In this document: positions 9,624-18,206 of the stretch, piece after piece | How the letters are laid out: each line of letters begins with the position of its first letter | How positions within the stretch are numbered: position 1 is the first letter of the stretch | Origin: Ardenticatenaceae bacterium | Lineage (GTDB): Bacteria > Chloroflexota > Anaerolineae > Promineifilales > Promineifilaceae | Assembly (NCBI GenBank): GCA_020634455.1 | Contig: JACKBQ010000002.1 | Location: 310,001-374,000, forward strand | Direction of reading: 5' to 3' | DNA: 64,000 nt | Program-made: the position numbers and the translations under genes | Notes under the pieces: generated by a model | The model's input: the letters and a program-made list of their open reading frames with translations, nothing else | The model's database searches: none | What the model was told of the DNA's origin: nothing

Positions 9624-12234
9624 TTTTGTTCAAACCCATATTTTGCAATTAATGTCTGAGATTACTCATCCGGAAACTCCAGTTAGCTATCAGGCAGATA
9701 TAATGCGCCCTATACAGGGAGATATAAGTGAAAACATCGGGCAACTGGAATTGACTGGCGGCCCGGCCGATGTGACGGCTTACCACGATTTTTACAATCT
9801 ACAGATTGCTTTTGAGCACATCTGGACCGAGATTTTTGATAAAGAAACCGTAGGTGTGGCCAGGGAGTTTTTTGAAAAATGGATCAGATTTGACAACCGC
9901 GTCTCCGGGATGGATTTACCTGAGTCGGTTCATTCACCAGAAGACATAGAACCACTGATAGAGAAATTCAATGCTTATTTAGAAAGATTGTACGCAGCAA
10001 ATCCGCCGCCAGCCAATGTGAAGGAACTCATCCCATCAATCACCTCCATGCAGTGGAATAATCTGGATCCGTCTGACCAAGAGCAATTGATCATTCTGGC
10101 AGAGAGACGGGAGCAGGTTTTATCAGAATGGGAAGCCGATCATCGTAGAAACGAAAATATCGGTGAAATTCGTACCGATGCAGGTGAGATATTGTTGCGA
10201 GCCGGGGATAATCCTACTAGCCTGATGACCACATTGGTTGATCTACGTAGTCGTCTGAATGAAATCTATAAATTCGATATTTTTGCGCCAAATTCAATTA
10301 ACTTTGGCATTCTGACTGCCTACCGCCAGGCCTGGAAACCTTTGAATTACCAGGTAGGCGAACTGATATCCACTATACCCTTGTCGCCGAAAGAAGAGCG
10401 AACCTACGCCAAGAAAAAAGTTGTCAAGAAAAGCCGGGCGGAAAAGGAGATTGAAGAGGCGCTGAGAATCCGCAAAGAAGTCTCGGCTGATACCTTACGC
10501 TCTGATGCAGAGATTGTGAACAATGCTAGCCGCAAAACAAACTTCAAGGCCAGTACTGAGGGGGGAGTCAACTTTGGAGTGTGGAATGCAAGTGCCAGTG
10601 CTGGCCTTGGTATCGATGCAGGACAGGAGTCCAGTCAAACCAAGAAAGATTTTCGAGAAGCGACGCTCAAAGCCGCAGCAGAGTATAAACAGGAGCGCAA
10701 AACAGAAATCGAGTTCTCTACGGCCGAAGAATTTGAAGAAACCTTTTCTGGCAAAATCATAAATCCCAATGATGAACTGCCGGTAACGTACCTATTTTAT
10801 GAGTTACAGCGCCGTTACGAAATCAGCGAGCGTATACACCGCCTGACGCCAGTCATCTTGGTGGCAAACGAAGTACCCGCACCCCACCAAATTACCGAAA
10901 CCTGGCTTCTGACCCACGAATGGATACTCCGCCGCGTCATTTTGGATGACAGGTTTGTTCATGCCCTGAATTTACTAACCGAAAGCGTTGTAGGAGATGA
11001 ACTCTCGCTTGAAATCCTGCGAGCTAATCTCGATCAACTGGCTCGCCTGATCGAGGAGACCAGAGGTCAGTTGGAAGGGGTAAATCAAGCCATTGCTGAG
11101 GCTTTAGAAAAATTCCGCGCTGCGAACACGGGGCTAATAAGAAGAACTTCTGATGATGATGATGATGAATTGATCGAAGCATCACGCCTCAGAGTAGAAG
11201 CAGAAAGGGAAGAATACGAGCGGCTTAAGCGACGGCGCGATGAGCTTCGCTCAGAGGGAGCCGGTTTAGTGGCCACCAAAAATGAAACGGCTGCTCAATA
11301 TGCTTTGGCTGTTAAAACCCACTTCAATCACCAAACAGAGATTGCCAGCCTCAAATTACATATCAAACAAAATATTATTTACTATATGCAAGCCATCTGG
11401 GACTACGAGCCACCAGATCAACGTTTCTTCAGACTATACAATATCAAAGCACCGAATTTTCAGATTCCATCCTTAGCTTCAATAGTCCACGAGATTGCCG
11501 GAGGATCTCATATATCCGATTCTCTTATGGCAGAAACCGGATCATTGGGGCTAGATCCTGGGCTTATCGGAGTCATATTAGCAACCGCAGCAGAAGGCGC
11601 GGATGAAGAAAGGATGCGCGAGCTAATGAACGCAGCGGCGGGCGTTGAAACTGAAGTTCCTTCACCAACAACGGATAATCCCACAAAACGATTGGTTGAA
11701 ATCGCCGATATAGACAATCTGTTAGGCTATAAGGGCAACTATATGATTTTTCCCCTCAAAGAACATAACTACCTGACCAATTACATGGCCCTTGATTATA
11801 TGGATTACTTTATGGACAAGATAGTCCTGCGCGACCCGGATGGGACTGGCAGCTACACGCTGGACGAACTCATAAACTATGTACGCAGCGTCTACGAAAG
11901 CTTCCCGGCGGGCGAGTTCCCGGGTGCACTTCGTGAGGAGTTCCGCAACTTGCTCAAAGCACGCCTGATGGATCCCCGACCAGAGATGGATGAGATTGTG
12001 GTGCCGACTGACTCGCTTTATATCGAAGCCCTGCCGGGTTCCCATCCATTACTTGAAGATTTCAAGCTGCTGCACCGGGCGGCGGATGTCAAGAAAGTTC
12101 ACGCCGAAGTGCGCCACGCCGAATTGGAAAATCTGCGGTTGGCGGCCAGGCTCATCGCCGGGGAGCGCGAAGATCCGGATGTTGAGAAAAGAATCGTCGT
12201 TGAAGGCAGTGAAGATGTACATGTTGATCCGTAA
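9616..12234 (+). CDS. Large helical/coiled-coil protein with glycine-rich insert, unknown function
   Basis: An 872-residue protein I do not recognise with certainty. It is mainly alpha-helical, with charged coiled-coil stretches near residues 270-300 and 465-570 (with a DDDDDE run). Between them, at about 310-345, lies a Gly/Ala/Ser/Asn-rich segment of alternating polarity (GGVNFGVWNASASAGLGIDA). That could form a beta-hairpin or membrane-inserting loop. The C-terminal part holds TDSLYIEALPGSHPLLEDF and ends in a charged helix. No signal peptide. ATG 9616 has GGAGG at 9603-9607 and overlaps the preceding gene by 8 bases. Possible roles: structural carrier or pore/translocation component for the following toxin-like protein. 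Confidence 0.6.
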   Translation: MDDFVQTHILQLMSEITHPETPVSYQADIMRPIQGDISENIGQLELTGGPADVTAYHDFYNLQIAFEHIWTEIFDKETVGVAREFFEKWIRFDNRVSGMDLPESVHSPEDIEPLIEKFNAYLERLYAANPPPANVKELIPSITSMQWNNLDPSDQEQLIILAERREQVLSEWEADHRRNENIGEIRTDAGEILLRAGDNPTSLMTTLVDLRSRLNEIYKFDIFAPNSINFGILTAYRQAWKPLNYQVGELISTIPLSPKEERTYAKKKVVKKSRAEKEIEEALRIRKEVSADTLRSDAEIVNNASRKTNFKASTEGGVNFGVWNASASAGLGIDAGQESSQTKKDFREATLKAAAEYKQERKTEIEFSTAEEFEETFSGKIINPNDELPVTYLFYELQRRYEISERIHRLTPVILVANEVPAPHQITETWLLTHEWILRRVILDDRFVHALNLLTESVVGDELSLEILRANLDQLARLIEETRGQLEGVNQAIAEALEKFRAANTGLIRRTSDDDDDELIEASRLRVEAEREEYERLKRRRDELRSEGAGLVATKNETAAQYALAVKTHFNHQTEIASLKLHIKQNIIYYMQAIWDYEPPDQRFFRLYNIKAPNFQIPSLASIVHEIAGGSHISDSLMAETGSLGLDPGLIGVILATAAEGADEERMRELMNAAAGVETEVPSPTTDNPTKRLVEIADIDNLLGYKGNYMIFPLKEHNYLTNYMALDYMDYFMDKIVLRDPDGTGSYTLDELINYVRSVYESFPAGEFPGALREEFRNLLKARLMDPRPEMDEIVVPTDSLYIEALPGSHPLLEDFKLLHRAADVKKVHAEVRHAELENLRLAARLIAGEREDPDVEKRIVVEGSEDVHVDP

Positions 12235-12284
12235 ATAATGGCAAAAATGGGTTTGAATGCTACTTTACGAGGACGAGGAAAGCG

Positions 12285-14318
12285 ATGAGTAACGGCCGTG
12301 CTCGGGACAGTGCTGGCTTGACAGTACCAGACGCATTGAGAAGAAGCGCTTCCGAAGAAAATCGACTTGCTGCCCGCGCTTCGGATGATTTCAAGATGAT
12401 TAGAGTCCGAATGAATGCGTCTGATTTAGCAGAACAACGATCAACTGCCAACACCCTGGCAGCTAATCCACCAATTTCCAACAGTGCTTCTGCCGTCCAA
12501 CGCTGGACAATAGACACCCAGACCGTTACTCGATTCAGAGCCTCAGAAATACCATCGGTTGCCGAGCGAGGTACAACGTCCGGAACGGGCCAACAGACTG
12601 CTCGCCGGGTAGTTGTCACTTCTCAGGAATTGGACTTGATGAATCGTCTCATTATGAATTTCGGCGATTTTGAGTTTTTTTTGCGCCCTATGCTCCCGGC
12701 AATTTCACAGGCTGTGGGAGGGCCCCTAGTCGAAAGATATTTAATTTCAATTGCCATGCGAGTTTACCGCTTTATTGAGCAATATCCGCCGTCACAAATT
12801 ATAAAAATATCAACCATCGTCGAGTTGCTCGATTTGTTTGATTTGTATTTGAACCAAATTAGAGCGAGTTCGGCAGTTTTGGCAGTTGCTCGTCGAGATT
12901 TGCGGGAATTCTTCCAGCCTTTTCTCGCTGACCTAGAAACTATTCGTAATCAACCGGGGATTGAGTCCGAACTGGATAGTTTACGCAGCGCCAGACAACG
13001 GGAAAGTGAGCGAGAGCAACAACAAAGGGAGGCAGAACAGTGGATTCAGTCAATAGTTCCATATCCCAATAACCCCGATTCTCGAATATATGTAGGCGAA
13101 CGCCGTGGGACGTGGCGAGTTTCCCGAATCAACCGCAGGGGTTATCTGTTTGCAGGTAGTATAACTAGCGGACGTGAAATACGTCACACCTTCGATGAGT
13201 GGTATTTCTTGCGTACTGTAGTCAACGTTGCCGAGGCGCCATGGATACAATTTGGCGAACAAAGTGTAATCGTACAGTTTTTTTATGGCATCTTAGAGGG
13301 TTTAGGTGATAGTGTACGCGGAATCTTGGAAAGTATTACCAAGATCAATGAGACCTTAGAAAGTATTGCACAACTCTATTCCGATCCACTGGCAGCATTG
13401 AATGCTTTTTGGGATTCTATCTGGGAGTGGTTTAAACGATTTGGAGACTCCTTCGGCCCTGAACGAGCCAGGCAACTTGGTCAACTGATTGGTAGTTTAT
13501 TGTTTGAAATTATTCTTACCAAGGGATTGGGCAGCGTAGCTGCTGTGAGACGAGCCGATGAAGTGCTACGGACACTCAGGCAGGGCAGCCAACGCGCTGC
13601 TAGATTAGCACTTCAACGCCTACGCTGGGAAACTGCTGAACTGCTTAGGGATACTCGCGGTAACCTGCTGTTGAGAATACGCCATCCCAGAGCTGTCTTT
13701 ATTGCACCTCAAGTAGAGAGAAGGTTAGTAGCTCAATTGAGGCAGATGACCATCCGTCGAAGTATTCCATTACCAACGCTGGCAGAACACTACATTAAAA
13801 TGTTGGTTGGTGATGGGCATTTGCGTCAATTAATGGGGAATGTTCAGGAAATCATACGTGGTCACCTGAGGCAACCTCCTGGAAGCGGGAAAGATTTATG
13901 GGCGTTTCGGGGAGACGGCGGGCCATTGCCTATCGAGGTAAAATATACAGGGAGAGAATATACCAGATCAACTAACAATCTTAACGAAATTAATCTTGAT
14001 AATGATTCTTTTAAACGAAGAAGCCGTTTTGCCACAGGTTTTCAGGCTTCGCCTGAAGGTGATGTGTCCGACTGGCTTAACTGGCTTGCAGAAAACAGAT
14101 CAGAAGCCACAGACTTGGTTGATCGCGGACTACTCGATAATAGATGGCTTAACGAAATGTGGATCAATAAGAATGGAAGACAATATTTCCAGCAACGCGG
14201 CAATCGATTTGTCGTTGTTGTTAGTCCCGGTGGGATGGCCGGTCTTACAGAAAGAGCATTTGGACGAATACGCCTTCCGAAAGAACAGTTGATACGTGTG
14301 GCTGAACCAGGCGTTTAG
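12285..14318 (+). CDS. Candidate toxin/effector with PD-(D/E)XK-like C-terminus
   Basis: A 677-residue protein. Residues 1-110 are polar and low-complexity (Ala/Ser/Arg), like an unstructured leader. Residues about 110-300 are helical. The middle has an amphipathic stretch (FFYGILEGLGDSVRGILESI) and helices resembling pre-toxin regions of polymorphic toxins. Near the C-terminus, GSGKDLWAFRGDGG followed by PLPIEVKYTG gives an Asp-x(n)-Glu-x-Lys arrangement as in restriction-endonuclease-like nucleases. The end (GNRFVVVVSPGGMAG) fits the later strand and helix of that fold. Start ATG has GAGGAAAG upstream. I infer a DNA- or RNA-cleaving effector; no immunity protein is evident beyond a 39-codon frame just after it. 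Confidence 0.6.
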   Translation: MSNGRARDSAGLTVPDALRRSASEENRLAARASDDFKMIRVRMNASDLAEQRSTANTLAANPPISNSASAVQRWTIDTQTVTRFRASEIPSVAERGTTSGTGQQTARRVVVTSQELDLMNRLIMNFGDFEFFLRPMLPAISQAVGGPLVERYLISIAMRVYRFIEQYPPSQIIKISTIVELLDLFDLYLNQIRASSAVLAVARRDLREFFQPFLADLETIRNQPGIESELDSLRSARQRESEREQQQREAEQWIQSIVPYPNNPDSRIYVGERRGTWRVSRINRRGYLFAGSITSGREIRHTFDEWYFLRTVVNVAEAPWIQFGEQSVIVQFFYGILEGLGDSVRGILESITKINETLESIAQLYSDPLAALNAFWDSIWEWFKRFGDSFGPERARQLGQLIGSLLFEIILTKGLGSVAAVRRADEVLRTLRQGSQRAARLALQRLRWETAELLRDTRGNLLLRIRHPRAVFIAPQVERRLVAQLRQMTIRRSIPLPTLAEHYIKMLVGDGHLRQLMGNVQEIIRGHLRQPPGSGKDLWAFRGDGGPLPIEVKYTGREYTRSTNNLNEINLDNDSFKRRSRFATGFQASPEGDVSDWLNWLAENRSEATDLVDRGLLDNRWLNEMWINKNGRQYFQQRGNRFVVVVSPGGMAGLTERAFGRIRLPKEQLIRVAEPGV

Positions 14319-14328
14319 GATAGATAAT

Positions 14329-14448
14329 ATGATGTGGCTGGTTTCGCCGAATGACAGATTGAGAGAGCGGCTTATTTTGGCGAAAAGTCAATCCTATAAC
14401 CAGTTTGAGGTTGAAATAGTCTTAGATCAGTGCAATCAAATTAGATGA
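14329..14448 (+). CDS. Very small reading frame directly after the toxin-like gene
   Basis: A 39-codon frame starting 10 bases after the stop of the toxin-like gene: MMWLVSPNDRLRERLILAKS at the start, then FEVEIVLDQCNQIR before TGA. Its position is where an immunity gene would be expected. Its helix-like composition with an early stop suggests either a truncated immunity gene or chance. No ribosome-binding site is obvious. Downstream sequence runs straight into a YdhR remnant, so the rest of the gene may have been lost at that junction. Confidence 0.3.
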   Translation: MMWLVSPNDRLRERLILAKSQSYNQFEVEIVLDQCNQIR

Positions 14449-14472
14449 ATGCGTTTTAAAAGTACGCGATAG

Positions 14473-14607
14473 ATGATAGATAATCTAAACAGTATCGGTA
14501 TCGTCAGCCATCCCGCTTTGAGCGATTTCAGTGTGAAGCAGTTTGAGGTGATGGCTGATGTGAGTGAAGTGACAAGAGGGCCGCTGGCAACGGCCGTTAG
14601 CCATTAA
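14473..14607 (+). pseudogene. C-terminal remnant of a YdhR-like gene
   Basis: The frame encodes MIDNLNSIGIVSHPALSDF, then VKQFEVMADVSEVTRGPLA and ends SH. From LSDFSVKQF onward it matches the end of the intact YdhR-like protein at 8167-8499 almost residue for residue, but the first two thirds are missing. I infer that insertion or deletion replaced the front of the gene with the cassette at 8577-14448. An iterated palindrome is present near its stop codon. Confidence 0.85.
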
Positions 14608-14644
14608 TTGAAACTTTCAGCTCAAGAGAAAGAAGTGAATCATC

Positions 14645-15406
14645 ATGGCATATTTAAATAATCACGGAGTAAAAATTTATTACGAAGTTGAAGGACATGG
14701 CCCACCTATCCTCCTGGCTCATGGTGGCACAGGCGACACAACTTATTGGCGTGGTTATGGATATGTCGATCGATTAGTTGACGATTACACGGTTATCCTT
14801 TTTGATGCACGGGGGCATGGTAAGAGCGATAAACCCCATCTTATTGATGAATATGAGCCAAAAAAAATGGCGGAAGACGCCGTAGCCATTCTTGATGCCC
14901 TCAAGATTAACATCGTTCATTTTTGGGGATATTCAATGGGAGGTTATACAGGATTTTATCTGGCCTATCTTTATCCAAAGCGAATCAAATCTGTAATCGT
15001 GGGTGGTAGCCATCCCTACGAGATGGATGGTTCTGATTTGTTGGGACTATTCCAACTAGGGATTGAAGAAGGCGCGGATGAAGTAGTCAAGGCAATGCAA
15101 AAACACATGGATGTTTCTCCACAGTTTGAACAACGACTTCGATCCCTCGATTTCCAGGCTCAAGCTGCATGTGTTCAAGGTTCATCAAACAGAAAGAGCC
15201 TTGCCGAACAACTTCCCAGTATGAAAATGCCCTTTTTGCTCTATGCCGGCGATCAAGATGGTGATTATTTACTCGCGAAAAAAGCCGCCCCAATTCTACC
15301 AAATGCAGAGTTATTCGGACTTCCTAACCTTGATCATGGCAGTACGAGTGGTGCAGTCGAACTGATCATACCAAAAGTCAAAACTTTTCTCGCAGAAATA
15401 GCATGA
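14645..15406 (+). CDS. Alpha/beta hydrolase
   Basis: A 253-residue cytoplasmic hydrolase. The oxyanion-hole region is HGGTGDTTYW, the nucleophile elbow is GYSMGG with S97, the acid is probably in AGDQDGD, and the catalytic His is in NLDHGS near residue 236. The N-terminus (MAYLNNHGVKIYYEVEGHG) is typical of haloperoxidase/epoxide-hydrolase-like members. Substrate cannot be told. It starts 37 bases after the YdhR remnant and is followed by a methyltransferase. The iterated palindrome is absent, unlike in most of the window, which fits acquisition. Confidence 0.85.
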   Translation: MAYLNNHGVKIYYEVEGHGPPILLAHGGTGDTTYWRGYGYVDRLVDDYTVILFDARGHGKSDKPHLIDEYEPKKMAEDAVAILDALKINIVHFWGYSMGGYTGFYLAYLYPKRIKSVIVGGSHPYEMDGSDLLGLFQLGIEEGADEVVKAMQKHMDVSPQFEQRLRSLDFQAQAACVQGSSNRKSLAEQLPSMKMPFLLYAGDQDGDYLLAKKAAPILPNAELFGLPNLDHGSTSGAVELIIPKVKTFLAEIA

Positions 15407-15559
15407 GACATGCAAAATACAGATGAAATAATATTAAGGACTAAAGCAACCCAACCCCGACAGAAGCTGACCTGCAGCGGCTTAGACGAATTTTGTCTCG
15501 CATTTGGTTGAGGAGTTTCTCTGGCTGCAGATATTGTGGAGGCTATCAGGAGGATACAC

Positions 15560-16375
15560 ATGTCATATCGAGAATCAATCAACACACACTATGGGAAGCC
15601 AGATCTCACGGCTAGAATCCTTGATCATCTCCAGCGTCAGGGAATCGAACTGGAGCACCTGAAATGGGAGGACCTAATCGACTTTGATCAGTTCCACGGC
15701 GGCGGGATGAAGTCAACGCTATGGTTGGCAGAAGCAACAGGTTTAGGCCCAGGCATGCGTGTGCTTGATGTCGGTGCCGGCATCGGAGGCACAGCACGAG
15801 TGTGGTGCACAAAGTTCGGGTGCACGGTCTTTGGGATCGAACCGGCTGAGGAGTTCTGCAATGCCGCAGAGAGGCTAACCTCGCTCGTTGGTATGAGCGA
15901 CCAGATTAATTTCATCTGCGATGATGTGGCTGAAGTTGAGCTTCCCGACAACTCATTCGATGTGGCGATGTTCGTAAACACCCTGATGAACATCGAAGAT
16001 GAGGCGGGGATATTTCGGAAGGTTTATCGATCTTTGAAACCAGGAGGGCGGTTGGCCATCACCGCACGAACTGCCACGCCGTTGACCTATGAAGGCTTCC
16101 TTTATCCCTGTCCATGGGCGTCGGACCCCTCGACTAACTTCCTGGCAACCGCAGAATCAACTCACGCTGACCTTATTGCCGCTGGATTTTCTGACGTCGT
16201 GTGGGAAGCAACCCCCGGCGAAAAGTCAGATGAAACGCCGCCGACACCCATAGGTCCTGCGCCATTCGGGTTGATAATGAACATCGATGTGGTCGCGATG
16301 AGGAGAAACAACCAACTCAACACCAGCGCCGGAAGACTTGGAAGCCTTAGAGCCGTTGTTCGCAAGCGTGTTTGA
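15560..16375 (+). CDS. SAM-dependent class I methyltransferase
   Basis: A 271-residue protein with the SAM-binding motif I VLDVGAGIGGTARV, the acidic motif II region (GIEPAEEF) and DDVAEVELPDNSFDVAMFVN as motifs III/IV. This is the layout of small-molecule methyltransferases such as UbiE- or phosphoethanolamine-type enzymes; the acceptor is unknown. The start is set at ATG 15560 because AGGAGG lies at 15548-15553. The open frame begins slightly earlier at 15536 without a site. It shares the acquired-looking tract with the hydrolase upstream and the gene remnants downstream. Confidence 0.85.
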   Translation: MSYRESINTHYGKPDLTARILDHLQRQGIELEHLKWEDLIDFDQFHGGGMKSTLWLAEATGLGPGMRVLDVGAGIGGTARVWCTKFGCTVFGIEPAEEFCNAAERLTSLVGMSDQINFICDDVAEVELPDNSFDVAMFVNTLMNIEDEAGIFRKVYRSLKPGGRLAITARTATPLTYEGFLYPCPWASDPSTNFLATAESTHADLIAAGFSDVVWEATPGEKSDETPPTPIGPAPFGLIMNIDVVAMRRNNQLNTSAGRLGSLRAVVRKRV

Positions 16376-16429
16376 TCGATGGAGCTTGTAGAGATTCCGG
16401 TGATTCAGTGAAAGAAACAGTGAGCTAGC

Positions 16430-16690
16430 ATGAATGATTTTCCAGCTTATACATTGGTTGATACCGAGACTCGCCGCATCGCTTCTCATTTCGTGGAGCA
16501 AGCGTTTCAAATCTCGGTCGCACTGCCGAATGAAGCTGCTGTGAGTAAGCAGCACCTCTTCAACAAAACATCCAGTGAAAAGGCGCTCGTGTTTGCCCAC
16601 CACTTCCCGCCTTTTCCGAACCTTGGTTACATCAGCAAACGCGGCATTGGCTGGGAGTGGCAGCCTGTTCAGGCGGCAATCTCAGCGTGA
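16430..16690 (+). pseudogene. Remnant of a metallo-beta-lactamase-fold hydrolase
   Basis: The frame ends with ALVFAHHFPPFPNLGYISKR and GWEWQPV, the characteristic last strand and loop of MBL-fold hydrolases, preceded by LPNEAAVSKQHLFNKTSSEK. The HxHxDH metal-binding half is missing, and the first 25 residues do not look like the family. I infer a large internal deletion. The frame then runs into the next YdhR remnant in another frame at about 16678. Confidence 0.65.
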
Positions 16691-16761
16691 AGCAGTTTGA
16701 AGTGGTGGATAAAGTGAGTGAAATGACAAAGGGGCCGGTGGGAACGGCTGTTAATCATTAA
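16678..16761 (+). pseudogene. Second C-terminal remnant of a YdhR-like gene
   Basis: The frame reads NLSVKQFEVVDKVSEM, then TKGPVGTAVNH and stop, matching the last 27 residues of the YdhR family copies at 8167-8499 and 14473-14607. At the place where the first remnant has ACGGCCGTT this one has ACGGCTGTT, a single-base difference that shows an iterated palindrome being gained or lost. Confidence 0.8.
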
Positions 16762-16803
16762 ATAACAAATACGAAACAGTGATTTCTGCAATCTCAATAA
16801 ATT

Positions 16804-16833
16804 TGGAGGTAGAAAATGACAGTAAACAATTAG
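16804..16833 (+). pseudogene. Start of a gene cut off by an IS1-family element
   Basis: TTTGGAGGTAGAAA followed by ATG at 16816 is a very good translation start, but only five codons (MTVNN) precede TAG. The left end of the IS1-like element begins at 16851. The body of the gene is gone. It was the next gene after the YdhR remnant. Confidence 0.5.
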
Positions 16834-16850
16834 ACCAGCTATAAAAAGTC

Positions 16851-17359
16851 GGTAGTGGTCGAAAAGTAAGTGATGGGTAAACTGAATACATGATCCAAGA
16901 AACTATCACTCACCGCTGTCGCGTCTGCGACAGCACCAATATTGTTAAAAATGGCACCAATCGTTGCGGCAATCAGCAATACTGGTGCAAAGATTGTGGT
17001 GCTCGGCGTGTCTTGCAGCCCAAACGCCATCCATCATCTGAAAAAAAGAAACTGCACTGAATGTTTACAAAGAACGAGCCAGCATGCGCGGTGTCCAGCG
17101 TGCCCTTGGTGTGAAGCGGCATACCCTGGCTCTCTGGCTGCTGGAACTTATTGCGCGTCTCCCAGCGTTTCGTACCTCAGTCGAGCCTGCTAGGTCCGAC
17201 GACGTGCTAGAACTAGATGAACTCTGGTCCTTTGTCGGCAAACGGCAGCAAAAGCGATGGCTTTGGGTAGCCCTTTGTCGTCGGACACGCCAAATCGTTG
17301 CCTTCATCATTGGTGACCGCAGTGCCAAGCCCTCGGTTGAAGCCTCTTTGTCGAAGTAG
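16851..17359 (+). mobile_element. Truncated IS1-family insertion sequence
   Basis: The left end GGTAGTGGTCGAAAAGTAAG is of the type seen at ends of IS1-family elements. It is followed by the zinc-finger half and then the DDE half of an IS1 transposase. No matching inverted copy of the left end is visible downstream and the transposase stops early, so the right part of the element is lost. Confidence 0.7.
16890..17359 (+). pseudogene. IS1-family transposase with -1 frameshift site, truncated
   Basis: The first frame (ATG 16890) encodes an InsA-like zinc-finger domain: HRCRVCDST...CGNQQYWCKDCG with two CxxC pairs. It ends at TGA 17058-17060. The second frame is -1 relative to it and carries the catalytic start ELDELWSFVG (first Asp) and KRWLWVALCRRTRQIVAFII. 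At 17042-17048 the heptamer A AAA AAG is in register for a -1 slip, the known way IS1 makes its fused InsAB transposase. The frame stops after SVEASLSK, so the remaining catalytic residues are missing and the element should be inactive. Confidence 0.8.
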
Positions 17360-17606
17360 GCTGGTGCCGCCTGAATGACAGCTAACGTAAATTCTGGAAA
17401 ACTGGTCATAGATTATCCTCTCAAGATTATTTGAATGGCCAATATCGACGTTTTTCATTCTGTGCTTTTAGGGTATCTCCCAGAAACGTCCACAATTGTC
17501 CGCTAAGGGAACGAGCGGTTCACAGAACCGCGGGAATTCAGGCGGTCGAGCAATTTACTGAAGGAAGGCATGTTCTTGGGCGAACCCGCCATTGAGGTCC
17601 GGTGCC
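17360..17606. other. Gene-free stretch after the IS remnant
   Basis: No coding frame with family similarity is visible. It contains a small hairpin, GCGGTT...AACCGC, at about 17514-17530. It separates the IS remnant from the rhodanese gene on the other strand and probably represents deletion scars. Confidence 0.4.
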
Positions 17607-18206
17607 CTATGTTTCTATCGGAACATCTTCAAGATTACCCCACTCCGCCCAAGAGCGATCATACTCCCTTACGTTTGGGTACCTTAGGAGTTCTGTCAAA
17701 ACGAACCAGGCATGTGTGAAAAGTCCGCCTCGTAGACAATAGGAGATTATTTCTTTGTCTGATGTTATCCCCAGACCATCAAATAATCCCTTTAGTTCTT
17801 GATGGGACTTGAAGGTTCCATCCTGGTCAACTGTAGGAACTCGCCAGCCTGTGAACGACCCATCCGATGCTAACTCCATTTTAGCTGGCAGGTTGATTGC
17901 GCCTGGAATGTGACCCCCGTATTTTGTGGTCGGATGAGATTCACCAGAATACATATCTGCCGGACGCGCATCGATTAATAATACACCATCTTTCCCAAAG
18001 GCGCGCAGGACATCGGAGCGGCTAGCTCGCCGCCCCCAATCCGGCTCCAATGCCTGGTACATGGTAGGTGGATAAGTTGGTATAAATTGCTGCAAAGGGC
18101 GGTCTTCAGCCAACCATTTCTCGCGGTCGCCGTCCAATAGACGAACAGCCTTGTGCCCATAGTACATCATCAGCCAGAACTCAAATGTCGCCGAGAAGTT
18201 ATTCAT
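17607..18206 (-). CDS. Thiosulfate/3-mercaptopyruvate sulfurtransferase, N-terminally truncated
   Basis: A 199-residue frame holding a complete catalytic rhodanese domain: VLLIDARPADMYSG, GHIPGAINLPA, and active-site loop ISYCLRGGL with C157, then HAWFVLTELLRYPNVREYD. The first 40 residues match only the tail of the non-catalytic domain (FWLMMYYGHKAVRLLDGDRE). Family members normally have about 280 residues with two full domains, so the front is missing. Upstream sequence does not continue the protein. The active loop has GGL where GER is common, which may alter substrate choice. It may be a remnant or a single-domain enzyme. Confidence 0.7.
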   Translation of the reverse strand: MNNFSATFEFWLMMYYGHKAVRLLDGDREKWLAEDRPLQQFIPTYPPTMYQALEPDWGRRASRSDVLRAFGKDGVLLIDARPADMYSGESHPTTKYGGHIPGAINLPAKMELASDGSFTGWRVPTVDQDGTFKSHQELKGLFDGLGITSDKEIISYCLRGGLFTHAWFVLTELLRYPNVREYDRSWAEWGNLEDVPIET

